Source: Sphingopyxis sp. OPL5 (GTDB lineage Bacteria > Pseudomonadota > Alphaproteobacteria > Sphingomonadales > Sphingomonadaceae). From it: a stretch of DNA of 64,000 nucleotides. A program made the translations under genes and the position numbers. Shown here one piece after another: positions 23,821 to 33,321 of this stretch. The DNA is taken from the NCBI RefSeq assembly GCF_003797775.2, contig NZ_CP060725.1, positions 3,156,001 to 3,220,000 of the forward strand, in the 5' to 3' direction. Positions within the stretch are counted from its first letter, which is position 1; every line of letters begins with the position of its first letter. The notes beneath the pieces are model-generated. The model worked only from the letters and a program-made list of their open reading frames with translations. It ran no database searches and was not told the DNA's origin.

Positions 23821-25083
23821 ATGCCGGTCCGCATGAGCCGCAAGACGATTCTCCAGAAGCTCGCGCTACTCGCCGACGCTGCGAAGTATGATGCGTCCTG
23901 CGCGTCCTCGGGGACGGTCAAACGCGATTCGCTGGCGACCAGGGGCATCGGGTCGACCGAGGGCATGGGCATCTGTCACAGCTATGCCCCCGACGGGCGC
24001 TGCATCTCGTTGCTGAAAATCCTGCTCACCAATTTCTGCATCTACGACTGCCGCTTCTGCATCAACCGCGCGTCGAGCAATGTCGAGCGCGCGCGGTTTT
24101 CGCCGCAAGAGGTCGTCACGCTGACACTCGATTTCTACAAGCGCAATTATATCGAGGGGCTGTTCCTGTCGTCGGGAATCATCCGTTCCGAAGATTATAC
24201 GATGGAGCAATTGGTCGAGGTCGCGCGCATATTGCGCGAGGAGCATCGCTTTCAGGGCTATATCCATTTGAAGACGATCGCGGGCGCCGACCCGGCGCTG
24301 GTCGCACTCGCGGGTCTCTATGCCGATCGCCTCTCGACCAATGTCGAGCTGCCGACCGAGGCGGGGCTGGAGAGTTTCGCGCCTGAAAAGAAACCCGCGA
24401 CGATCCGCAAGACGATGGCGTCGGTGCGAGTCGGCGCCGACGACGCGATCGAGGCTGCGAAGAGCCGGCTGATCGGCAAGGCGGCACCGCCGCGCTTCGC
24501 GCCGGCGGGGCAATCGACGCAGATGATCGTCGGCGCCGACGCCGCGCGCGACGACGATATTCTCGCGGCGGCGGACAATCTCTATTCGGGCTATCACCTG
24601 CGCCGCGTCTATTATTCGGCGTACAGCCCGATCCCCGACGCGAGCAGCGCGCTGCCGCCGGTGCGCCCGCCCTTGATGCGCGAGCATCGGCTGTATCAGG
24701 CCGACTGGCTGCTGCGATTCTATGGTTTTGCGCGCAGCGAGATCATGGAGGGGGCGAGCGAGGGCATGCTCGACCTGAGCATCGATCCGAAGCTTGCCTG
24801 GGCGCTGATGCGGCGTGAGATTTTCCCCGTCGATATCAACCGCGCGCCGCGCGAATTGCTGCTGCGCGTGCCGGGGCTGGGGACGCGCGCGGTCGAGCGC
24901 ATCGTCGCCGTGCGGCGTACCGGCGCGCTGCGGCTCGGCGATCTGGCGAAGCTGACGTCGTCGGTGAAGAAGCTCTTGCCTTTCATCGTCACGCTCGACT
25001 GGCGGCCGGGGAAGCTCACCGACAGCGCCGATTTGCGCGCGCGTTTCGCGCCGCCCGCGGAGCAGCTGGCGCTAGCGCTGTGA
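23821..25083 (+). CDS. Putative DNA modification/repair radical SAM protein (TIGR03916 type)
   Basis: This 420-residue protein has the radical SAM cluster CIYDCRFCIN (CxxxCxxC, about residue 74) and binds SAM and a 4Fe-4S cluster. It also has a C-terminal helix-hairpin-helix-like segment (PVDINRAPRELLLRVPGLGTRAVERIVAVRRTG), a DNA-binding element typical of this family. It always occurs beside a DUF4130/UdgX protein. The chemistry is not established; a role in DNA lesion repair is inferred from the partner genes. The ATG at 23821 or the one at 23833 may be used. The stop overlaps the UdgX GTG start. Confidence 0.85.
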   Translation: MPVRMSRKTILQKLALLADAAKYDASCASSGTVKRDSLATRGIGSTEGMGICHSYAPDGRCISLLKILLTNFCIYDCRFCINRASSNVERARFSPQEVVTLTLDFYKRNYIEGLFLSSGIIRSEDYTMEQLVEVARILREEHRFQGYIHLKTIAGADPALVALAGLYADRLSTNVELPTEAGLESFAPEKKPATIRKTMASVRVGADDAIEAAKSRLIGKAAPPRFAPAGQSTQMIVGADAARDDDILAAADNLYSGYHLRRVYYSAYSPIPDASSALPPVRPPLMREHRLYQADWLLRFYGFARSEIMEGASEGMLDLSIDPKLAWALMRREIFPVDINRAPRELLLRVPGLGTRAVERIVAVRRTGALRLGDLAKLTSSVKKLLPFIVTLDWRPGKLTDSADLRARFAPPAEQLALAL

Positions 25084-26507
25084 GGGAGGCGGTGCTGCGG
25101 ACCCCCGGCGATTTCGCCGAATGGCGCGCGGTGGCCCGCGGGTTGCTGGCGGGCGGCATCGCGCCTGAGGATGTGAACTGGCGCGGCGCGAAGGAGGGGG
25201 CTTCGCTGTTCGGTGGTGACGAGGTGCACGCATCGGCGGGTACGGTGTCGCTGCCGCGCGAACTGCTCGAAATGGCCGACCGGGTGATCTGTCACCGCGA
25301 CCCGCAAGTCCCGGCGCGGCTGTATCGCCTCGTCTGGCGCACGGCGCGCGAGCGACAATTGCTGGCGCGGACGACCGACGCCGATGTTGATTGGCTCCGC
25401 AAGACCGACAAGGCGATCCGCCGCGACATTCACAAGATGCACGCCTTTGTACGTTTCCGGCGGCTCGGCGAGGAAGGCGGTCGCGAAAGCTTCGCCGCAT
25501 GGTTCGAGCCCGATCATCGCATCCTGCGGCTGACCGCACCCTTCTTTCAGCGCCGCTTCACCGGGATGGATTGGGCGATCGTTACCCCCGACGCGCGCGC
25601 GATCTGGCAGGCTGAGATACTGCGCTATGGCGATGGCGGGACGAAGGACGAGGTGCCGGGCAGCGACGTCGTCGAGGATCAGTGGCGCACTTATTATGGC
25701 GCGATCTTCAACCCGGCGCGCGTCAAGATCGCCGCGATGCGCGCCGAGATGCCGAAGAAATATTGGCACAATCTGCCCGAGGCGCAGGATATCGCGTCCT
25801 TGCTTGCCGGGGCCGGGGCGCGGGTGGAACGGATGCGTGAGACCGCCGTTTCGCTAGCAAACCCGCAAACCGACAAATGGCGAACCCGCGTGATCGACGA
25901 CTTGGCCCTGACCGACGATATCGATACGCTCGCCGACCTCGCGCGCGCCATCGGCGGCTGCACACGCTGCCCGCTTCATTGCAACGCGACGCAGGCGGTG
26001 ACGGGCGAGGGTCCCGGCGCGGCGCGGATCATGCTCGTCGGCGAACAGCCGGGCGATCGCGAGGACCTCGAAGGGCGGCCTTTCGTCGGCCCGGCGGGGC
26101 AATTGCTGAACGAGGTACTTGAAGAGGCGGGGCTCGACCGCACGTCGGTTTTCCTCACCAACGCGGTCAAGCATTTCAAGTTCGAACCGCGCGGCAAACG
26201 CCGGCTGCACCAGAATCCGACGACGGGCGAGATCGACAGCTGCCGCTGGTGGCTCGACAAGGAGCGCGCGCTGGTGCAGCCCGACCTGATCGTCACCTTG
26301 GGTGGCAGCGCGCTGCGCGGGGTGACGGGGAAGAGTGCGAGCATCACATCGATGCGCGGCACGGTGCACGAACTGGCAGGGGGCACGAAATTGATCGCGA
26401 CGATCCACCCCTCCTTCTTGCTGCGCCTGCCCGACCACGATCGCGCGGCCGAGGAGCGGACGGCGTTCGTGGCCGATCTGGCCCGGGCGCGAAAGCTCGC
26501 TGCCTGA
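25080..26507 (+). CDS. udgX: DUF4130-UdgX fusion, uracil-DNA glycosylase/crosslinking protein
   Basis: This 475-residue two-domain protein has an N-terminal DUF4130-type domain (about 1-250) and a C-terminal UdgX domain (about 280-475). The latter shows CTRCPLH (Fe-S ligands C294, C297), the active-site loop GEQPGDREDLEGRPFVGPAG (321-340) and GKRRLHQNP with H377. UdgX excises uracil and forms a covalent bond to the abasic DNA through this His, a known property of the family. The fusion ties this chemistry to the radical SAM partner. The GTG start overlaps the preceding stop (GTGA). Confidence 0.88.
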   Translation: MREAVLRTPGDFAEWRAVARGLLAGGIAPEDVNWRGAKEGASLFGGDEVHASAGTVSLPRELLEMADRVICHRDPQVPARLYRLVWRTARERQLLARTTDADVDWLRKTDKAIRRDIHKMHAFVRFRRLGEEGGRESFAAWFEPDHRILRLTAPFFQRRFTGMDWAIVTPDARAIWQAEILRYGDGGTKDEVPGSDVVEDQWRTYYGAIFNPARVKIAAMRAEMPKKYWHNLPEAQDIASLLAGAGARVERMRETAVSLANPQTDKWRTRVIDDLALTDDIDTLADLARAIGGCTRCPLHCNATQAVTGEGPGAARIMLVGEQPGDREDLEGRPFVGPAGQLLNEVLEEAGLDRTSVFLTNAVKHFKFEPRGKRRLHQNPTTGEIDSCRWWLDKERALVQPDLIVTLGGSALRGVTGKSASITSMRGTVHELAGGTKLIATIHPSFLLRLPDHDRAAEERTAFVADLARARKLAA

Positions 26508-27520
26508 TGGCGAAGGCCAGGACCTGGATCGAGCCGCACCCGAGCGGCATCTACGTCAAGCCCGCCGATGTGTGGATCGACCCGTCGCGTCCGGTCGAAC
26601 GCGCCGCGGTCACCCACGGCCACGCCGACCATGCGCGCAGCGGCCACGCTTCGGTCTATGCGACCCCCGAGACGCTGGCGATCATGGCGCTGCGCTATGG
26701 CGTCGATGTCGAGGCGAGCCACAATGCGGCTTTTCCCTACGGCGACGGATTCGAGCGCGGCGGGGTGCGCTTCAGCTTTCATCCGGCGGGGCATGTGCTG
26801 GGCAGTGCGCAAATCCTGATGGAATATGCCGGCGAGCGCATCGTCGTCACCGGTGACTACAAGCGCCGCGCCGATCCAACTTGCGCGCCGTTCGAGGTGG
26901 TGCCGTGCGACATCTTCGTCACCGAGGCGACCTTCGGCCTGCCGGTGTTCCGCCATCCGCCGACGACCGACGAGATCGCCAAGCTGATCGGCGCGGTGCG
27001 TGCCGAGCCTGATCGCTCGGTACTCGTCGGTGCTTATGCCCTCGGCAAGGCGCAGCGGGTGATTGCCGAACTGCGCGGCGCGGGCTGGGACGCGCCGATC
27101 TATATCCACGGCGCGCTCGAAAAGATGTGCCAGCTTTATGCGATGCACGGTGTCGATCTTGGGGAACTGCGGCTGGTCAGCGAAACCGACAAGACCGAAA
27201 TGGCGGGACAGATCATCGTCGCGCCGCCGTCGGCGCTCAACGACCGCTGGTCGCGGCGATTGCCCGATCCGGTCACCGCGATGGCGTCGGGCTGGATGCG
27301 GGTGCGCCAGCGCGCGCGGCAGCGGATGGTCGAACTGCCGCTGGTGATTTCGGACCATGCCGACTGGGACGAACTGACGACGACGATCGCGGAGGTAAAC
27401 CCCCGCGAGACGTGGATCACCCATGGCAGCGAGGACGGGCTGCTGCGCTGGTGCGAGCTGCATCAGCGGAAAGCGCGCGCGCTGCATCTGGTGGGCCGTG
27501 ATCTGGAGGAGGAGGGGTGA
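26507..27520 (+). CDS. Ligase-associated DNA exonuclease (metallo-beta-lactamase/beta-CASP family)
   Basis: This 337-residue protein has the metallo-beta-lactamase motif HGHADHA (H37, H39, D41, H42) and HPAGHVLGSAQILMEY. Next is the GDYKRRADPTCAPFEV segment, and then the beta-CASP part with VLVGAYALGKAQRV and ending SDHADWDEL ... HGSEDGLLRWC. This is the ligase-associated exonuclease family (TIGR04122), always paired with an ATP-dependent ligase. It overlaps both neighbours by one or a few bases, so the unit is tightly translated. It likely trims DNA ends before ligation. Confidence 0.88.
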   Translation: MAKARTWIEPHPSGIYVKPADVWIDPSRPVERAAVTHGHADHARSGHASVYATPETLAIMALRYGVDVEASHNAAFPYGDGFERGGVRFSFHPAGHVLGSAQILMEYAGERIVVTGDYKRRADPTCAPFEVVPCDIFVTEATFGLPVFRHPPTTDEIAKLIGAVRAEPDRSVLVGAYALGKAQRVIAELRGAGWDAPIYIHGALEKMCQLYAMHGVDLGELRLVSETDKTEMAGQIIVAPPSALNDRWSRRLPDPVTAMASGWMRVRQRARQRMVELPLVISDHADWDELTTTIAEVNPRETWITHGSEDGLLRWCELHQRKARALHLVGRDLEEEG

Positions 27521-29085
27521 AGCGCTTCGCGGCGCTGATCGACCGGTTGATCTACACCCGCTCGCGCAACAGCAAGCTGGCGCTGATCGCCGATTATCTG
27601 AAACACACCGCCGACCCCGATCGCGGCTGGGCAATCGCCGCGCTGACCGAGAGCCTTGATTTTCCGGCGGTGAAGTCGGCGATGGTGCGGACATTGCTGG
27701 CGACGCGGGTCGACGAGGAATTGTTCCGGTTGTCGCGGCATTTCGTCGGCGATACCGCGGAGACGGCGGCGTTGCTGTGGCCCGATGCGCCGGGGGTGGA
27801 GGGTGATCTCAGCGTATCGCAAGTGGTCGATGCGCTCGCGGGCGCCAGCCGCAGCGATGCGCCCGCCGTCGTCGCATCGCTGCTCGACCGGCTCGACGCT
27901 GACGGACGCTATGCGCTGCTCAAGCTGGCGCTCGGCGGCATGCGCGTCGGGGTGTCGGCGCGGCTCGCGAAACAGGCGTTCGCTTTGGCGTTCGATGTGC
28001 CGGTCGATGACGTCGAGGAACTGTGGCACGCGATCCCGCCACCCTATGCACCGCTCTTCGCCTGGGGCGAAGGCCGCGCCGAGCGGCCCGATCTCGCCGA
28101 CGTCGCCTTTTTCCGCCCCTTCATGCTCGCGCATCCGCTAGAGGAAGAAAGTGTCGATCTCGCCGACTATGCCGCCGAGTGGAAATGGGACGGCATTCGC
28201 GTCCAGATCGTCCATGGCGGCGGCGAGACGCGCATCTACAGCCGCGGCGGCGAGGAGATCAGCGCCGCCTTTCCCGAACTGGTCGCGGCGTTCGACCAGG
28301 ATGCGGTGATCGACGGCGAATTGCTCGTGCGGGGTGATGCGCAGGGGGGTGAGGCGGCAAGCTTCAATGCGTTGCAGCAACGGCTCGGACGCAAGACGGT
28401 GTCGAAAAAGATGCTCGCCGATTATCCGGCCTTCGTGCGCGTCTACGACCTGCTCGCGGTCGATGGCACCGATTTGCGCGCCCTGCCGTGGACCGAGCGG
28501 CGGCGGCAACTCGAGGCCTTTGTGCCGCGACTCGCCGACAGCCATTTCGACCTGTCGCAGGTCATTGACGCCGCCGACTTCGACGACCTTGCCGAGCGCC
28601 GCGCCGGCGCGCGCGATGCGGCGATCGAGGGGGTGATGCTCAAGCGCCGCGACGCGCCCTATGTCGCGGGGCGCCGCGCCGGGCTGTGGTACAAATGGAA
28701 ACGCGACCCGCTCACCGCCGATTGCGTGATGATGTATGCGCAGCGCGGCAACGGGCGCCGCGCGAGCTTCTATTCGGATTATACCTTCGGCTGCTGGTCC
28801 GACGCGGGCGAATTGCTGCCGGTCGGCAAGGCCTATTCGGGCTTCACCGACGAGGAGCTGAAATGGCTCGACAAGTTCGTGCGCGACCACACGCTGAACC
28901 GCTTCGGCCCGGTGCGCGAGGTCGAAAAGTCGCTGGTGCTCGAGGTGGCGTTCGATTCGATCCACGTGTCGAAGCGCCACAAGTCGGGGCTGGCGATGCG
29001 TTTCCCGCGGATATCGCGGATCCGGCGCGATAAGCCGGCGGAGGAGGCGGACCGGGTGGCGACATTGCTGGCGATGGCGACCTGA
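27517..29085 (+). CDS. ATP-dependent DNA ligase (LigB/LigC-like repair ligase)
   Basis: This 522-residue ligase has an N-terminal DNA-binding domain (about 1-190), the adenylation motif YAAEWKWDGIRVQIVHGG with nucleophile K223, and motif III IYSRGGEEIS. The later motifs are DRLxxVAFVxL-like EGVMLKRRDAPYVAGRR and LWYKWKRDP. It seals nicks with ATP and is separate from the NAD-dependent LigA. It belongs to the bacterial family in which the ligase is accompanied by the exonuclease and often a DEAD/DEXH helicase; that helicase is absent here. The GTG start overlaps the exonuclease stop. Confidence 0.9.
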   Translation: MKRFAALIDRLIYTRSRNSKLALIADYLKHTADPDRGWAIAALTESLDFPAVKSAMVRTLLATRVDEELFRLSRHFVGDTAETAALLWPDAPGVEGDLSVSQVVDALAGASRSDAPAVVASLLDRLDADGRYALLKLALGGMRVGVSARLAKQAFALAFDVPVDDVEELWHAIPPPYAPLFAWGEGRAERPDLADVAFFRPFMLAHPLEEESVDLADYAAEWKWDGIRVQIVHGGGETRIYSRGGEEISAAFPELVAAFDQDAVIDGELLVRGDAQGGEAASFNALQQRLGRKTVSKKMLADYPAFVRVYDLLAVDGTDLRALPWTERRRQLEAFVPRLADSHFDLSQVIDAADFDDLAERRAGARDAAIEGVMLKRRDAPYVAGRRAGLWYKWKRDPLTADCVMMYAQRGNGRRASFYSDYTFGCWSDAGELLPVGKAYSGFTDEELKWLDKFVRDHTLNRFGPVREVEKSLVLEVAFDSIHVSKRHKSGLAMRFPRISRIRRDKPAEEADRVATLLAMAT

Positions 29086-29089
29086 TTCA

Positions 29090-29180
29090 CATCGTCATTG
29101 CGAGGAGCCGGAGGCGACGCGGCAATCCAGAGCCCGCGTAAACCGCTCTGGATCGCTTCGCCTCGCTCGCAATGACGATG
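29090..29180. repeat. Dispersed imperfect palindrome, copy 3 (REP-like)
   Basis: The arms CATCGTCATTGCGAG and CTCGCAATGACGATG are perfect and enclose CGGCAATCCAGAG...CTCTGGAT. It lies between the ligase and sodB genes and is the best-preserved copy in the window. Confidence 0.8.
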
Positions 29181-29285
29181 TTTTGGGAGCCAAGGTTCTG
29201 AAAATTTGCCCCTCAAACCTTGCAACCGCGGCGCGCTATCCCGAGTTAAGGGGCCCATACTCCCCGATAAAAAAGGAAGACTGCC

Positions 29286-29897
29286 ATGACGATCGCTCTC
29301 ACCGTCCTGCCCTATGCCGAGGACGCGCTCGCGCCGCATATTTCGGCCGAAACGCTGCAGACGCACCATGGCAAGCATCACAAGACCTATGTCGACAAGC
29401 TCAACGCCGCGATCGATGGCACCGAACTCGCCGACAAGAGCCTCGAGGAAATCATCCACCATGCCGAAGGGTCGGGCAACAAGGGCATGTTCAACAACGC
29501 CGCCCAGTCGTGGAACCACGGTTTCTACTGGAACAGCCTGACCCCGAATGCGACCGCGCCCGAGGGCGACCTCGCCGCCGCGATCGACCGCGATTTCGGG
29601 TCGCTCGACGATCTGAAGAAGAAGCTCAAGGAAACCGCGATCAACCATTTCGCGTCGGGCTGGGCGTGGCTCGTCTCGCGCGACGGCACGCTGTCGGTCA
29701 CCGACACCCACGACGCGGGCACCGAACTGACCGCGGGCATCAAGCCGCTGCTCGTCGTCGATGTATGGGAACATGCCTATTATATCGATCGCAAGAATGT
29801 CCGCCCCGACTATGTCAATGCGACCGTCGACAATCTGCTGAACTGGGATTTCGCGGCGGAGAATTTCGCACGCGAAGGCACTTGGACCTATCCCTGA
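29286..29897 (+). CDS. sodB: Superoxide dismutase [Fe]
   Basis: This 203-residue Fe/Mn-family superoxide dismutase dismutates superoxide in the cytoplasm. Metal ligands are visible: H27 in LQTHHGKHHKTYV, His in SWNHGFYW, and D and H in VVDVWEHAYYID. The residues NNAAQSWNHGFYWNSL and the Gln in the NNAAQ segment are typical of the iron form. The ATG follows AAAAAGGAAG. It is a single-gene unit with a downstream GC-rich hairpin (29905-29930). Confidence 0.93.
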   Translation: MTIALTVLPYAEDALAPHISAETLQTHHGKHHKTYVDKLNAAIDGTELADKSLEEIIHHAEGSGNKGMFNNAAQSWNHGFYWNSLTPNATAPEGDLAAAIDRDFGSLDDLKKKLKETAINHFASGWAWLVSRDGTLSVTDTHDAGTELTAGIKPLLVVDVWEHAYYIDRKNVRPDYVNATVDNLLNWDFAAENFAREGTWTYP

Positions 29898-29904
29898 TCC
29901 GATC

Positions 29905-29930
29905 GGGCGGGCGGCGCATGCCGTCCGCCC
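29905..29930 (+). terminator. Hairpin terminator after sodB
   Basis: An 11-bp stem (GGGCGGGCGGC with GCCGTCCGCCC, one G-T type mismatch) is followed by ATCCCCCCTTT. It is a probable rho-independent-like terminator, though the T run is short. Confidence 0.5.
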
Positions 29931-30013
29931 ATCCCCCCTTTCCCAAATGACGCCAAGCGGCTAGGTCCGGGCCGCCGCGCGGCGCGCGCGCCGGCCAGCC
30001 TATTTGGGGGATC

Positions 30014-31882
30014 ATGCAGTATCGCAACGACATCGCCGGACTGCGCGCCCTGGCCGTCCTGCCGATCCTGCTCGTCCACGCCGGGCTCACCGCGATCCCC
30101 GGCGGGTTCGTCGGCGTCGACATCTTTTTCGTCATCTCGGGCTATCTGATCAGCCGCATCATCCTGAAGGAGATGGACGCCGATCGCTTCACCCTGACCG
30201 GTTTCTATCGCCGCCGTGCGCTGCGCATCCTGCCCGCGCTGCTCGTCATGCTGGCGGTCGTGCTCGCGGTCGGCTGGTGGCGCCTGTTCCCGCAGGATAT
30301 GCGCGACCTGTCGTGGAGCGCCGCGGCCACCGCGCTGTCGGGGTCGAACATCTGGTTCTGGCGCACGGTCAATTATTTCGGGGACGCCGAACTCACCCCC
30401 TTGCTCCACACCTGGTCGCTGGGGGTCGAGGAGCAATTCTATATCTTCTACCCGCTGCTGCTGATCGCGCTGCGCCGCTGGCTGCCGCGTCATATCGTCG
30501 CGGCACTATGGGTGATCGCCGCGGTGTCGCTGGCGATCGGCTATGGGCTGATCCACATCAACAAGGCGCAGGCGAGTTTCTATCTCCTGCCGTCGCGCGC
30601 CTGGGAACTGGCGCTCGGCGGGCTGGTCGCCACCGGCGGCTTCCCCACGCTTGGCCCGCGGCTGCGCGCCGTCGCGACCTGGACGGGCCTTGCGATGGTC
30701 GTCGCGGCGCTGTTCGTGATCGAGGAAGAGATGGCGTTCCCGGTGCCCTGGGCGTTGCTGCCGTGCATCGGCACTGCGCTGCTCATCGCCTATGGCGAGA
30801 CCGGCGGCACCGCGAAGCTGCTGTCGCTCGCGCCGATGCGCTTCGTCGGCGATATCAGCTATTCGCTTTACCTGTGGCACTGGCCGGTGATGGCCTTCTG
30901 GCGCTTCGAGCGCGGGCTGACGCTCGACGCGGGCGAAATGGCCGCGACGATCGCGATTTCCTTTGCGCTCGCCATCCTCAGCTATCGCCTGATCGAACAG
31001 CCCTTCCTTCGGCGCGGCAGGGCGTGGGCGACGCCGCGCGTGTTGTGGGCCGCGCTCGCCGCGATGCTGCTCGTCGCGGGCGCCGCGGCACTGCTCGCGG
31101 TGCAGGCGGCGAAGGAGCGGATCGCCGATCCGCGCATCGCGCGCGTGCTGACCTATCTCGACTATGACTATGCGCCCGAAGGAATTTTGCAGTTCCGCAA
31201 CGGCATCTGCATGGCGAACAGCGACACGCCGCATTTCGACGTTGCGCGGTGTGCGACGCTGCGTCCCGACCGGCCGAACATCATGATCCTCGGCGACAGT
31301 CACGCCGGGCATCTGGCGCGCGCGCTGGGCGAGCGCCTCGCGGATATGAATGTGATGCAGGTGACCGCTTCGGGGTGCCGCCCGGTCTGGCCGACGGCGG
31401 GCGACAAGCGCTGCACCGAAGTGATGGAGATCGGCTTCGGCACGCTTCCGGGTACGGGCCGGCTCGACCGGGTGATCCTCTCGGGCCGCTGGCGCGCCGA
31501 TGAGATGGACGGCCTGCTTCGCGCCATCGCGCATGTTCGCGCCAAGGGCGTGCCGGTCACCGTCATCGGTCCGACGGTCGAATATGACGAGCCGATGCCG
31601 CGCCTGCTCGCGCGCGCGATCGCCCGCGACGATTTCGCGCTGGTCCGCAGCGGCCGCGACCCCGAACGGATGGCGCTCGATCGCGAGATGGCGCGGCGCG
31701 TCGGGGCGGCGGGTGCGACCTACGTGTCCTTGCAGGATCTGGAATGTCCGAAAACCGTCTGCCCGCTGTTCGCGTCGGACGGTTCGCCTTTCCATTTCGA
31801 CTACGGCCATTATACGCTGCAGGCCTCGCGCGAGATCGTCGCGAAATTCCCCCTCGAAGCGATTGCCCCGGCAAAACCATGA
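30014..31882 (+). CDS. Acyltransferase family 3 / SGNH-hydrolase fusion (OafA-like)
   Basis: This 622-residue inner-membrane protein has an acyltransferase-3 part (about 1-340) with ten or so hydrophobic segments and an N-terminal RALAVLPILLVHAG. Conserved features are GFVGVDIFFVISGYLISRII, LLHTWSLGVEEQFYIFYPLL and DISYSLYLWHWPVM. A periplasmic SGNH domain follows (about 385-622) with GDSHAGHLARALGE (catalytic Ser) and the final SPFHFDYGHYTLQASREI His region. Such proteins O-acetylate lipopolysaccharide, exopolysaccharide or peptidoglycan sugars. The acceptor is unknown. It overlaps sdaA (ATGA) although the functions seem unrelated. Confidence 0.85.
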   Translation: MQYRNDIAGLRALAVLPILLVHAGLTAIPGGFVGVDIFFVISGYLISRIILKEMDADRFTLTGFYRRRALRILPALLVMLAVVLAVGWWRLFPQDMRDLSWSAAATALSGSNIWFWRTVNYFGDAELTPLLHTWSLGVEEQFYIFYPLLLIALRRWLPRHIVAALWVIAAVSLAIGYGLIHINKAQASFYLLPSRAWELALGGLVATGGFPTLGPRLRAVATWTGLAMVVAALFVIEEEMAFPVPWALLPCIGTALLIAYGETGGTAKLLSLAPMRFVGDISYSLYLWHWPVMAFWRFERGLTLDAGEMAATIAISFALAILSYRLIEQPFLRRGRAWATPRVLWAALAAMLLVAGAAALLAVQAAKERIADPRIARVLTYLDYDYAPEGILQFRNGICMANSDTPHFDVARCATLRPDRPNIMILGDSHAGHLARALGERLADMNVMQVTASGCRPVWPTAGDKRCTEVMEIGFGTLPGTGRLDRVILSGRWRADEMDGLLRAIAHVRAKGVPVTVIGPTVEYDEPMPRLLARAIARDDFALVRSGRDPERMALDREMARRVGAAGATYVSLQDLECPKTVCPLFASDGSPFHFDYGHYTLQASREIVAKFPLEAIAPAKP

Positions 31883-33258
31883 CCATCAGCCTGTTCGAAT
31901 TGTTCAAGATCGGCGTCGGCCCGTCGAGTTCGCATACCGTCGGCCCGATGGTCGCGGCGCGGCGCTTTACCGTGTGGCTCGACGAGCAGGGGCTGCTGAC
32001 GAAGACCGCGCATGTCGAAGCCGACCTTTATGGCTCGCTCGCGCTGACCGGCAAGGGCCACGCCGCCGACACCGCGGTGGTCGCTGGGCTCGCGGGCGAA
32101 ATCCCGGCCTCGACCAGCCTCGCCGCGATCAAGGCGCATTGGGACCGCGCCGAGGGCGAGGGTTTCCTCTATCTGCTCGGGCGCCAGCGCGTCCGTTTCC
32201 AGCCCGCGCGCGACCTGCATTTCCAGATGCGCCAGCGCCAGCCGTTCCACAGCAACGCCTTGAGCTTCACCGCGCGCGATGCGGGCGGAGAGATTTTGGC
32301 GAAGCGCATGTATTTCTCGATCGGCGGCGGTTTCGTCGTCGACGAGGAGGAAGCGGGGCGCAACAGTCGCGGCGCCGAGGACGAGGTGAGCCTGCCCTTC
32401 GCTTTCACCTCGGGTGCCGATTTGCTGAGCATGGGCGCCGCGGCGGGCAAGAGCTTCGCCGAAATGATGCTCGAGAATGAACTGGTCCACCGCAGCCTCG
32501 ACGAGGTGAACGCCGGGCTCGACGCGATCGCGGGGGCGATGGATGCGTCGATCGACGCGGGCTGCTGCAGCACCGGAATCCTGCCCGGCGGGTTGAAGGT
32601 CAAGCGCCGCGCGCCGCAGATCGCCGCCGATATCCGCAATCGCCACGAAGCGAATCTGACCGATCCGCTGGCGATGATGGACTGGATCAACCTGTGGGCG
32701 ATGGCGGTGAATGAGGAAAATGCCGCGGGCGGCAAGGTCGTCACCGCGCCCACAAACGGCGCGGCGGGGATCATTCCCGCGGTGATCCGCTTCTACCGCC
32801 GCGGTTATCGCGGCGATGATGCGGGGGTGCGGACCTTCCTGCTCGCTGCGGGCGCGGTCGGTGCGCTCTATAAGCGCAACGCCAGCATCTCGGGCGCCGA
32901 GGTCGGCTGCCAGGGCGAGGTCGGCGTCGCCTGCTCGATGGCGGCGGCGGGGCTGACCGCGGCGCTCGGCGGCACCAATGCGCAGGTCGAGAACGCCGCC
33001 GAGATCGGCATGGAGCATAATCTGGGCCTCACTTGCGACCCGATCGGCGGGCTGGTGCAGATTCCGTGCATCGAGCGCAACGCGATGGGGTCGATCAAGG
33101 CGATCGATGCGAGCCGCATCGCGATGATCGGCGACGGCACGCACGTGGTGAGCCTCGACACGGTGATCGCGACGATGCTGCAGACCGGCCGCGACATGCG
33201 GGATAAGTATAAGGAAACGTCTAAGGGCGGGCTGGCGGTCAGCGTGGTAGAGTGTTGA
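31879..33258 (+). CDS. sdaA: L-serine ammonia-lyase (iron-sulfur type)
   Basis: This 459-residue enzyme converts L-serine to pyruvate and ammonia. The N-terminal beta domain contains [16 protein letters not shown]. The catalytic domain contains [13 protein letters not shown] and [21 protein letters not shown]. The Cys-rich sites [11 protein letters not shown] and [19 protein letters not shown] supply ligands of the labile 4Fe-4S cluster. This is the single-chain type found in most gamma- and alphaproteobacteria. The ATG at 31879 overlaps the acyltransferase stop. Glycine-cleavage or serine uptake genes are not adjacent. Confidence 0.92.
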   Translation: MTISLFELFKIGVGPSSSHTVGPMVAARRFTVWLDEQGLLTKTAHVEADLYGSLALTGKGHAADTAVVAGLAGEIPASTSLAAIKAHWDRAEGEGFLYLLGRQRVRFQPARDLHFQMRQRQPFHSNALSFTARDAGGEILAKRMYFSIGGGFVVDEEEAGRNSRGAEDEVSLPFAFTSGADLLSMGAAAGKSFAEMMLENELVHRSLDEVNAGLDAIAGAMDASIDAGCCSTGILPGGLKVKRRAPQIAADIRNRHEANLTDPLAMMDWINLWAMAVNEENAAGGKVVTAPTNGAAGIIPAVIRFYRRGYRGDDAGVRTFLLAAGAVGALYKRNASISGAEVGCQGEVGVACSMAAAGLTAALGGTNAQVENAAEIGMEHNLGLTCDPIGGLVQIPCIERNAMGSIKAIDASRIAMIGDGTHVVSLDTVIATMLQTGRDMRDKYKETSKGGLAVSVVEC

Positions 33259-33321
33259 GGGGTAGTGATTGCGACGACAGACGTTTCGTCGTTAGACTAT
33301 CCAAAACTGCGAGGGCGCGCG

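Noticed and set aside
23688-23972. Extended N-terminus of the hypothetical membrane protein
   Set aside because: This part overlaps the LexA box and the radical SAM start on the opposite strand and reads as non-protein-like sequence.
25826-25850. A GGAAC-N16-CGTT match on the plus strand inside the udgX gene
   Set aside because: It lies within coding sequence 680 bp before the next gene. About one such match is expected by chance in a window this size, so it is not called a promoter.
23821-29085. Ligase-associated DEXH helicase expected with this ligase/exonuclease pair
   Set aside because: No such gene is in the operon. The DEAD-box gene at 41387-43231 is an RNA helicase with a DbpA-type RNA-binding domain, not that helicase.
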